This document shows, piece after piece, positions 41,602 to 49,187 of a DNA stretch of 64,000 nucleotides. Under the pieces are notes generated by a model, which ran no database searches, was not told the origin of the DNA, and was given only the letters and a program-made list of their open reading frames with translations. The translations under genes and the position numbers were made by a program. The DNA lies in assembly GCF_003205205.1 (NCBI RefSeq), contig NZ_QJRL01000022.1, forward strand, positions 35,742 to 99,741. The letters are read 5' to 3'. How positions within the stretch are numbered: the stretch's first letter is position 1; each line of letters begins with the position of its first letter. Source of the stretch: Pseudomonas sp. LB-090624 (lineage in GTDB: Bacteria > Pseudomonadota > Gammaproteobacteria > Pseudomonadales > Pseudomonadaceae).

Positions 41602-42407
41602 CAGAGTGCGTCCCCATAGCGTTGCTTGCGATCGTAGAGTTTCTGCGCCTTGCGCTCCAGCCAGGCAAGCAGAGCAGCTTCGTCCTTGAGGACCTGCCGC
41701 AGCGGGCGCTGGAAGTAACCACGCAGGAAGCGCAGCTTGTCCCGTTGCGTCAGGCCGATGTCCAGTGCGGAGAAATACAGCGCCGCCAGGTCCTTGTCGC
41801 GCCAGCGCCGGCTGATTGTCGCCCGGGTTTGCGCGCGGTGCAGGTCGATCACCGACAGCTTGAAGTCATCCGCCGTCACCGGGCGGTCAGTGTGCAGCAG
41901 GAAGTGGCAGATGTAGCAGTCACGGTGGTTGACCCCGGCGCGGTGCATGCCACCGGTCATCTTCGCCACCTCGGCAATCAGCGCACGCTTGAGGCGTGGC
42001 TGTGGCGGCTGCCTGACCCAGTCGATGCTGAAGTCTTCCAGGCTGATGGTCGGCGCCAGCTCTTCGGTGATGATGAACGAGTGCTGCGCGGCCGGGTTGC
42101 TGCCGCGCTCGCCGTAGGCGACCGCGGTCATGGTCGGCACGCCCACTTCATGCAAGCGCTGGATCGCCCGCCATTCCTGGCCGGCGCCCAGCACTGGCAG
42201 CTTGGCAGTGAACAGGTTCTTGAAGATCTCGCCCCAACCGATGCCGCGGTGGATCTTGACGAAAAAGCCTTCGCCGGCCACCTCGGTACGCAACGTGCGG
42301 CGCCCTTCCAGCTCGCGATAGACCTCGCCTTGCAGTTCCTCCACGGCGTCGAAGGCATCACGCCCGGCCCACAGGCGTTTGAAGGGTTCGGCCAGGATCA
42401 GCTTCAT
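41601..42407 (-). CDS. waaP: WaaP, LPS core heptose I kinase
   Basis: A 268-residue kinase that phosphorylates heptose I of the LPS inner core, a modification essential in P. aeruginosa. It has the WaaP N-terminal block (MKLILAEPFKRLW), the ATP-lysine in EGFFVKIHRGIGW, and the catalytic loop GVNHRDCYICHFLL with the later LSVIDLHRAQ. The length matches the family. It overlaps waaG by 4 bp. Confidence 0.95.
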   Translation of the reverse strand: MKLILAEPFKRLWAGRDAFDAVEELQGEVYRELEGRRTLRTEVAGEGFFVKIHRGIGWGEIFKNLFTAKLPVLGAGQEWRAIQRLHEVGVPTMTAVAYGERGSNPAAQHSFIITEELAPTISLEDFSIDWVRQPPQPRLKRALIAEVAKMTGGMHRAGVNHRDCYICHFLLHTDRPVTADDFKLSVIDLHRAQTRATISRRWRDKDLAALYFSALDIGLTQRDKLRFLRGYFQRPLRQVLKDEAALLAWLERKAQKLYDRKQRYGDAL

Positions 42408-43531
42408 GCGGTTTTCTGCCCCAGGATCACATCGGCAGCATGCTGCGGCATGCTGTACAGATCGGCGGTTTCGGCAAATGCCAGGCCGTTGCGCGACCAG
42501 CTGGCGCGGGCCTGCGGGTCTTCAAGCATGCGCTGCAGGTAGGCATTGAGCTGATCCTGCTCGAACGGTTCATCCAGCACCAGGCCACTGTCGGCCTCGG
42601 CGATGTAATGGGCGTAGCCGCATACCTTGGATACCAGCACCGGCAGGCCGGCCACCAGCGCTTCCAGAAGCACCGTGCCGGTGTTCTCGTTGTACGCCGG
42701 GTGAATCAGCAGGTCGGCGCCCAGCAGAAAGCGCGGAATATCACTGCGGCCCTTGAGGAACTGCACCTGGTCGCCCAGGCCCAGGGTGGCGCTTTGCAAC
42801 TGGAACACCTTGGGGTCGTCCTGGCCGATCACCATCAGCCGGGTGCGCTTGCGCAGGGTCGACGGCAGCGCGGCCAGCGCCTTGAGGCTACGGTCCACAC
42901 CCTTGGTCTTGAAGCCCGAACCAATCTGCACCAGCAACAGGTCGTCATCGTCCAGCTTGAATTCCTTGCGGAACTCGGCGCGGATTTCGGCAGCATTGGC
43001 CGGTGCACGGCGATCCTGGGAAATACCCGGCGGCAGCAAGTGGAAGCGCTCTGCCGGGGTGCCGTAGTGCTTGACGAACAGCGGCTGCTGCACTTCGGAA
43101 ATCATCAGGACTTCGGTATGCGAGTCCTTGGCGAACACCGCGCGCTCGTATTCGGCAAAATGCCGGTAGCGGCCCCAGCGGCGGTACAGGCCACCACGCA
43201 GGGTCTGTGCCTTGTCCTCGAAGCAGCCGTCGGCGGCGTAGTACACGTCCAGCCCCGGCATCTTGTTGAAGCCGATCAGGCGGTCGACCGGGCGCTTGGC
43301 CAGGTCGGCGGCCATCCAGGCACTGAGCTTCTCGTTGCGGCGGTGGTTGAAGATCGCCTTCACCGGCGCCACCAGCACTTCGAAGCCCGGCGGAATGTCA
43401 CCCTCCCAGATCAGCGTATACACACGGATCTGGTGGCCCCGCTTCTGGCATTCCAGGGCAATGCGCATGAAATCACGCTGCAACCCGCCGAAGGGGAAAT
43501 ATTTGTAAAGTACGAAAGCCAGTTGCATCAA
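42404..43531 (-). CDS. waaG: WaaG, LPS core glycosyltransferase
   Basis: A 375-residue GT4-family transferase that adds the first hexose to heptose II of the core (glucose in enterics; GalN-linked in pseudomonads). N-terminal MQLAFVLYKYFPFGGLQRD and the later HPAYNENTGTVLLEALVAGLPVL, with the conserved E-x7-E, mark the family. It acts at the inner face of the inner membrane. Overlaps waaC and waaP by 4 bp each. Confidence 0.95.
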   Translation of the reverse strand: MMQLAFVLYKYFPFGGLQRDFMRIALECQKRGHQIRVYTLIWEGDIPPGFEVLVAPVKAIFNHRRNEKLSAWMAADLAKRPVDRLIGFNKMPGLDVYYAADGCFEDKAQTLRGGLYRRWGRYRHFAEYERAVFAKDSHTEVLMISEVQQPLFVKHYGTPAERFHLLPPGISQDRRAPANAAEIRAEFRKEFKLDDDDLLLVQIGSGFKTKGVDRSLKALAALPSTLRKRTRLMVIGQDDPKVFQLQSATLGLGDQVQFLKGRSDIPRFLLGADLLIHPAYNENTGTVLLEALVAGLPVLVSKVCGYAHYIAEADSGLVLDEPFEQDQLNAYLQRMLEDPQARASWSRNGLAFAETADLYSMPQHAADVILGQKTA

Positions 43532-44586
43532 CGGACATCCTCAGCCAGCAGCAACGCGCTCAAGCGGCTCGCCACATGCTCGGGATTCAGGCGAGTGAAG
43601 CACAGCGGCCACTCGCGTTTCAGATCGAACCGGGCCAGGTCATCGGCGCTCGGTTTGTAGGTGCACTTCTTCTGCAGGCAGGGAGCGCAAGGCCAGTCAC
43701 TGGCCTGGTGAATCTGGGTCCGTCCGTAGGCGCCAGTCAGGCCGGGATTGGTCGGGCCAAACAGCGAAATGGTCGGCACATCGAGTGCCGCGGCCAGGTG
43801 GCCAAGGCCGGTATCGACCGCCACGCAGGCCTTTGCCGCCGCCAGTACGCGCGCGACGCCGGCAAGGTTCAATTTGGGGAGTACCTGGCAGTTGTTCAAG
43901 CCCTGGGCAATGCGCTCGGCCCGTGCCTTCTCGGCAGGGTTGCCCCATGGCAGGCGCACTTCCAGCTTGCGCCGGCCCATGCGCTCGACCAGTTCGCGCC
44001 AGTAGGCTTCCGGCCAGTGCTTGGTCGCCCACGTGGTGCCATGCAGGAACACCACGTAGGGCGCAGCCGGCGGCAGTTGCAGGCGTTCCAGGTCGAGGCC
44101 GTAATTGCCGATGCCTTCTGGCAGGTCATAGGCCAGGGCCATGGCGAACAGCTGGCGCACGCGCTCGACCGCATGCTGGCCGGTGGCAACCGACAGGCGC
44201 CGGTCGTAGAAGCGGCTGGCCCAGCCTTCACGGGCGGAATAGCGGTCCAGGCCTGCTACCGGAGCTTTGACGTAGCGGGTCAGCCAAGCCGACTTGACCA
44301 GGCCCTGGGCGTCGATCACCAGGTCGTACTTGCGCTCGCGCACACGCTGCTTGAACGCCTTCCACTCGCCACTCTTGATGGTTTGCCAAAGGTTCTTGCG
44401 CCAGCGGCGAATGGCCACCGGAATAACCTGGTCGACCGCCGGGTGCCAGCTGGGGATTTCGGCAAAGCCTTCTTCCACAACCCAATCGAAGCGAATGCCC
44501 GGGATGGCGTGTGCGGCATCGGTCAGTGCCGGCAGGGTGTGGATCACATCCCCCAGCGACGAAGTCTTGATGATCAGAACCCGCAC
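43528..44586 (-). CDS. waaC: WaaC, LPS heptosyltransferase I
   Basis: A 352-residue GT9-family enzyme that transfers the first L-glycero-D-manno-heptose to Kdo. MRVLIIKTSSLGDVIHTLPAL is the typical N-terminus, and DTGLGHLAAALDVPTISLFGPTNP the donor-binding block. The start is GTG at 44586, directly after the waaF stop. Confidence 0.96.
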   Translation of the reverse strand: MRVLIIKTSSLGDVIHTLPALTDAAHAIPGIRFDWVVEEGFAEIPSWHPAVDQVIPVAIRRWRKNLWQTIKSGEWKAFKQRVRERKYDLVIDAQGLVKSAWLTRYVKAPVAGLDRYSAREGWASRFYDRRLSVATGQHAVERVRQLFAMALAYDLPEGIGNYGLDLERLQLPPAAPYVVFLHGTTWATKHWPEAYWRELVERMGRRKLEVRLPWGNPAEKARAERIAQGLNNCQVLPKLNLAGVARVLAAAKACVAVDTGLGHLAAALDVPTISLFGPTNPGLTGAYGRTQIHQASDWPCAPCLQKKCTYKPSADDLARFDLKREWPLCFTRLNPEHVASRLSALLLAEDVR

Positions 44587-45636
44587 TTAGTCGACCTCGG
44601 CCACGGTGTCGATAAGGTCCGGCCCGCTCAGGCTGTGCAGGGCGGCGATGACCTTGCCCGGGTCCAGCAGGCGCAGGCAGTTGTAGTGGCCGAAGCGGCA
44701 GGTGCGGTCGAAGCAAGGGCTGCACTCGATACCGGTGCGCACCACCTCCACCTGCTCGGCCAGCGGCGGGGTGAAGCCGGGCGACGTCGAGCCGTACACC
44801 GCCACCAACGGGCGGTTCAGCGCGGCCGCCACGTGCATCAGCCCGGAGTCGTTGGACACCACGGCATGCGCGCAGGACATCAGGTCGATGGCCTCGGCCA
44901 GCGAGGTTTCACCGGCCAGGTTGGACGATTCTTCACGGAAACCCGGGATCAGCCGGTCGCGGATCTGCTCACCCACCGGGTGGTCGTTCTTCGAGCCGAA
45001 CAGCCATACCTGCCAGCCTTGGCGGATCATCGCGTCGGCCACAGCGGCATAGTGTTCGGCGGGCCAGCGCTTGGCTTCGCCGAACTCGGCACCGGGGCAC
45101 AGCGCCAGCACCGGGCGATCCAGCTCCAGGCCGAACTTGGCCAGGGCGGCCTCGCGGCTTTGTGCTTCGATCTGCAAGCTGGGACGCGGATACGGCTGCG
45201 GCAGCTCGGCGCCCGGCGCGTAGGCCAAAGCCATGAAACGCTCGATCATCAACGGGTAACGGGCCTTGTCCAGCTTGCGCACGTCATTGAGCAGGCCGAA
45301 GCGCATTTCCCCGCGCCAACCGGTGCGCTTGGGGATGCCGGCGAAGAACGGAACCAGTGCCGACTTCAACGAATTGGGCAGCAGGATGGCCTGGTCGTAC
45401 TGGCCGGCCAGGGACTTGCCGATGCGCCGCCGCGTGGCCAGTTCCAGCGCGCCGTGGCCGAGCGGGAAGCTCAAGGCCTGGCGCACTTCGGGCATGCGTT
45501 CGAGGATCGGCCGGCTCCACTCGGGGGCCAGCACGTCGATCACGCAGTCGGGGTGCTGCTGTTTCAGGCACTGGAACAGGGTCTGCGCCATCACCATGTC
45601 GCCGACCCAGCTGGGGCCAATGATCAGTATTCTCAT
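44587..45636 (-). CDS. waaF: WaaF, LPS heptosyltransferase II
   Basis: A 349-residue GT9-family enzyme that adds the second heptose of the inner core. MRILIIGPSWVGDMVMAQTLF and SNDSGLMHVAAALNRPLVAVYGSTSP are the family blocks. I start at the ATG at 45636; the longer frame to 45807 runs into the REP element. It is the first gene of a tightly packed seven-gene operon on the minus strand. The orthologous cluster in P. aeruginosa starts with ilvE just before waaF; here it starts after glnE. Confidence 0.96.
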   Translation of the reverse strand: MRILIIGPSWVGDMVMAQTLFQCLKQQHPDCVIDVLAPEWSRPILERMPEVRQALSFPLGHGALELATRRRIGKSLAGQYDQAILLPNSLKSALVPFFAGIPKRTGWRGEMRFGLLNDVRKLDKARYPLMIERFMALAYAPGAELPQPYPRPSLQIEAQSREAALAKFGLELDRPVLALCPGAEFGEAKRWPAEHYAAVADAMIRQGWQVWLFGSKNDHPVGEQIRDRLIPGFREESSNLAGETSLAEAIDLMSCAHAVVSNDSGLMHVAAALNRPLVAVYGSTSPGFTPPLAEQVEVVRTGIECSPCFDRTCRFGHYNCLRLLDPGKVIAALHSLSGPDLIDTVAEVD

Positions 45637-45749
45637 GCTTAGTCCAGAAACGCTCGGGGAGGCTACAGACTGCGGTACAGCCTGGCCTCCCCTCTTTATA
45701 TTCAGGCTATGTGGCCGACAGTGTAACACCGGTGGTGAGGCATGAGCCT

Positions 45750-45864
45750 TTGGGGCCGCTTTGCAGCCCATCGCGACACAAGGCCGCTCCCCCAAAAGGT
45801 ACTGCATACGCCGGCCAATGGTGGGAGCGGCCTTGTGTCGCGAAAGGGCCGCACAGCGGCCGCA
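45750..45864. repeat. REP-type inverted repeat between glnE and waaF
   Basis: CGCGACACAAGGCCGCTCCC (45772-45791) and its exact reverse complement (45823-45842) form perfect 20-bp arms, flanked by GGCCGC stems. It lies between the glnE stop and the waaF start, all on the minus strand, and probably ends the glnE transcript. Confidence 0.75.
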
Positions 45865-45870
45865 ACGATC

Positions 45871-48804
45871 TCAAGTCAGCCCCAGTTCACCCCAGATCCG
45901 CCGCACTTCACGGCGTTCATCGGCAAACTGTGCCGCATCGATCACCCCGGCCTGCTTCTGCAGGGCCTGGCGGTGGGAGGCCGAGCGGAACGCCTTGTAC
46001 ACTTCACGCAACAGCACCGCGTCACTGGCCGGCATCAAACCTGCCTGCTCCAGCTCTTCCAGAATGCGGATGTTATCGGTCCATCGCAGTATGGCCGGGT
46101 GGTCATGGGACCAGGCCAAAGCGGCGTATTGCACCATAAATTCGATATCGACGATACCGCCGGCATCCTGCTTGATATCGAACGGCACACCGGCCTCAAA
46201 GGCATTGGCGGCAGTACCGGCCGTAGTGGCCTTGGTGCCGAGGTTATCGCGCATCTTGGCGCGCATTTCGCTCACTTCGCTGCGCAGTTTTTCCAGGTCG
46301 CGGGCCTGGCCCAGTACCTTCGCACGCACGCCTTCGAACGCTGCCCCGACCTGCTTGCAACCCACCAGCACCCGTGCCCGTACCAGCGCCTGGTGCTCCC
46401 AGGTCCAGGCTTCGTTCTGCTGGTAGCGCTCGAACGCGCCCAGCGAGCTGACCAGCAAGCCCGAAGCGCCGGACGGGCGCAGGCGCATGTCCACGTCATA
46501 CAGCTGACCCGAGTTGGTCTGAGTGGTCAGCAGGTGGATGATTCGCTGGCCAAGGCGCGTGAAGAATTGCGCGCTGTCGATCGGTTTTGAACCGTCGGTT
46601 TCTGCCTGCGGATCGCCGTCGTGGATGAACACCAGGTCCAGGTCCGAGCCGTGGCCCAGCTCCAGGCCACCCACCTTGCCGTAGCCAATGATGATGAAAC
46701 CCGGGTCGCACAGGCTGCCGTCGCTGCGCTTGGGCTGACCGTGGCGGGCCACGGTCTGGCGCCAGGCCAGCGCCAGCACTTGGTCGAGGATCGCTTCAGC
46801 CAACCAGGTCAGATAGTCGCTCACCTTCATCAATGGCAGGTTGCCGCTGATTTCCGAGGCCGCCACGCGCAGGCTGTGAGCCAGCTTGAAGTGGCGCAGC
46901 GCCTCCATCTGCTGCTCCAGGTCGTCCTCGGGAATGCGCGTCAGCCGTTCGCGCAGCTCGCTGGCCAGCTCTGGCGCCAGCGGCGGGCTGAACAGGCGGC
47001 CTTCATTGAGCAGTTCGTCGAGCAGCAGCGGGTAGCGGGCCATCTGCTCGGCAATCCAGGGGCTGGCGGCGCACAGGGTCAGCAGACGACGCAGTGCTCC
47101 CGGGTTTTCGGTCAGCAGTACCAGATAGGCCGAGCGCCGCGCCACTGCCTCGACCAGCGGCAATACTCGCTCAAGCACCAGATCAGGGTTTTCATGCTCC
47201 ACCGCCTGCGCCAGCAAGCGCGGGATAAAGGCGTCCAGGCGCTCACGCCCGATACGCTGCATCGAGCGCAATTGCGGGCTGGAGCGTAGCGCAGCCAGAC
47301 GCCGCAGCGCCTCGACAGGCTCCTGGAAACCGGCCTCCTGCAGTTGGCGGCCGGCAGCCTCCTCGTCCTGGGCCTGCTCCCACAGCGGCGACCATTCGCC
47401 GCCCACCACCAGTTCGCTGTCGCCGTCTTCATCATCCGGGTCGGCGATTACCTGGCGGAAGTGCCAGTCGATCCGACCACGCCAGTACATCAATTGATCG
47501 TGGAAGCTCTGCCAGTCGGCAAAGCCAAGGATGTAGGCCACGCGCGCCTGGTCGGTCTCGCCCTCAGGCAGCATCTGCGTCTGGCGGTCGGCAATGGCCT
47601 GGATGGCGTGCTCGGTATACCGCAGGAACTCATAGCCTTCGCGCAACTCGGCCACCACCGCTGGCGGCAGGTAGCCTTGGCCTTCCAGGGTGGCCAGCAC
47701 CTTGAGCAACGGCCGCTGCTGCAGACTGAGGTCACGCCCGCCGTGGATCAGCTGGAAGGCCTGGGCGATGAACTCGACCTCACGAATACCACCGGCACCC
47801 AGCTTGATGTTGTCGGCCATGCCCTTGCGCCGCACTTCCTGCTGGATCAGCTGCTTCATGGTGCGCAGCGCTTCGATCGCGGAAAAGTCCAGGTAACGCC
47901 GGTACACGAACGGCCGCAACATCTCCTGCAACTGCGCACCGGCCGCCTGGTCGCCAGCCACCACCCGCGCCTTGATCATGGCGTACCGTTCCCAGTCGCG
48001 ACCCTGGTCCTGGTAGTACTGCTCCAGGGCATTGAAGCTCAGCACCAGCGCACCGGCCGAGCCATAAGGGCGCAGGCGCATGTCGACACGGAAGACGAAG
48101 CCGTCGACAGTCACCGGGTCCAGTGCCTTGATCAGCCGCTGGCCCAGGCGGGTGAAGAACTCCTGGTTTTCCAGCGAGCGCTTCACACCTTCGGTTTCAC
48201 CGCCTTCGGGGAAGCCGAAGATCAGGTCGATGTCCGAGGACAGGTTGAGCTCAACCGCCCCCAGCTTGCCCATGCCCAGCACCACCATGTGCTGCGGTTT
48301 GCCACTGCGGTTGCCGATGGGCGTGCCGAACTGCTGGCAATGGCGCGGGTACAGCCATTGGTAGGCTTCGTCGATGGCAGCATCGGCAAGGTCCGACAGA
48401 TCGCGGCAGGTTTCGCCCAGCTCGGCCTGGCGGGTGATGTCGCGCCAGATGATGCGCACCTGCTGGCGGTTACGCGCGCGTCGCAGGTTGCGCGCCAGTT
48501 CGTCCTCGCTCTGCGCCGCCTGGGCAGCCTCGGCAATTTGCCCGCGCAGCTCACCCGGGGCGTAACGCCGCTCCAGCTCGCCACTGGCCAGCAGGGCAAA
48601 CAGCATGCCCGGGTCGCGCTGTGCCACACCCAGAACGAAATCGCTGGCGGCGGCGACCTGATCGAACTGTCGCCAATGGGCCGGGCTCCAACCATTCAGG
48701 TCGAGATCAGGGTGGGCCGCCACGGCATCGCTGATGAACTGACGGTTGCGACTGACCAGCGGCTGCAAGCTGGCAGGCAGATCTGAGGGCAAAGGTAGGC
48801 GCAT
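45871..48804 (-). CDS. glnE: GlnE, glutamine synthetase adenylyltransferase/deadenylylase
   Basis: A 977-residue bifunctional enzyme that adds and removes AMP on glutamine synthetase under control of PII and glutamine. Both nucleotidyltransferase domains are intact: GMGKLGAVELNLSSDIDL at 177-194 (deadenylylation half) and GYGKVGGLELGHGSDLDL near 705-722 (adenylylation half). Length is normal. It is divergent from aceE; in P. aeruginosa glnE is also next to aceE. Confidence 0.96.
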   Translation of the reverse strand: MRLPLPSDLPASLQPLVSRNRQFISDAVAAHPDLDLNGWSPAHWRQFDQVAAASDFVLGVAQRDPGMLFALLASGELERRYAPGELRGQIAEAAQAAQSEDELARNLRRARNRQQVRIIWRDITRQAELGETCRDLSDLADAAIDEAYQWLYPRHCQQFGTPIGNRSGKPQHMVVLGMGKLGAVELNLSSDIDLIFGFPEGGETEGVKRSLENQEFFTRLGQRLIKALDPVTVDGFVFRVDMRLRPYGSAGALVLSFNALEQYYQDQGRDWERYAMIKARVVAGDQAAGAQLQEMLRPFVYRRYLDFSAIEALRTMKQLIQQEVRRKGMADNIKLGAGGIREVEFIAQAFQLIHGGRDLSLQQRPLLKVLATLEGQGYLPPAVVAELREGYEFLRYTEHAIQAIADRQTQMLPEGETDQARVAYILGFADWQSFHDQLMYWRGRIDWHFRQVIADPDDEDGDSELVVGGEWSPLWEQAQDEEAAGRQLQEAGFQEPVEALRRLAALRSSPQLRSMQRIGRERLDAFIPRLLAQAVEHENPDLVLERVLPLVEAVARRSAYLVLLTENPGALRRLLTLCAASPWIAEQMARYPLLLDELLNEGRLFSPPLAPELASELRERLTRIPEDDLEQQMEALRHFKLAHSLRVAASEISGNLPLMKVSDYLTWLAEAILDQVLALAWRQTVARHGQPKRSDGSLCDPGFIIIGYGKVGGLELGHGSDLDLVFIHDGDPQAETDGSKPIDSAQFFTRLGQRIIHLLTTQTNSGQLYDVDMRLRPSGASGLLVSSLGAFERYQQNEAWTWEHQALVRARVLVGCKQVGAAFEGVRAKVLGQARDLEKLRSEVSEMRAKMRDNLGTKATTAGTAANAFEAGVPFDIKQDAGGIVDIEFMVQYAALAWSHDHPAILRWTDNIRILEELEQAGLMPASDAVLLREVYKAFRSASHRQALQKQAGVIDAAQFADERREVRRIWGELGLT

Positions 48805-49187
48805 GGTCTATCCTTGATCGGCGTGAAATAGAGGGGAAAAAGCGGCCAAGGGGAAGCCGGACCACGGTTGGACTGTCGTACAAAAGTTGGAAATAGCTGA
48901 AAAAAACGAAAAATTGGCAACAAACATCAAGAAGCACCTGTTCGCGACACAATGCCAACCAACATGAACGTTTTTCCTCACAAGCGAAGGTGCGACCAAA
49001 CGTCGCACAAATGTAGTTTTACTACTACTCATGTCGTGTAAAAGCATGAAATGCGAAAGCAAATGTAGTAAAACTACAACGCGCCGGAAGACACCCCGGT
49101 AATCCAAGAATTCACGACGTCTGCCCATAAGGCCAGTCGCAACTTCAGGCAATCGATTCTGGTTGCCTTTCCGCCCTGGAGCAAGCC
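48805..49187. promoter_or_regulatory. glnE-aceE divergent control region
   Basis: The 383-bp region between glnE and aceE contains three perfect or near-perfect dyads: GTGCGAC-N5-GTCGCAC (48990-49008), TGTAGT-TTT-ACTACT (49012-49026) and TGTAGT-AAA-ACTACA (49064-49078). It has an AT-rich centre (48890-48975). No gene is visible. Confidence 0.6.
49012..49078. promoter_or_regulatory. Pair of TGTAGT-N3-ACTACA operators before aceE
   Basis: Two 15-bp dyads with centres 52 bp apart, about five helical turns. Site 2 is perfect, site 1 has one arm mismatch. The form suits a GntR-type repressor such as a PdhR equivalent, but the sequence does not match the E. coli PdhR site (ATTGGT-N3-ACCAAT). Confidence 0.55.
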
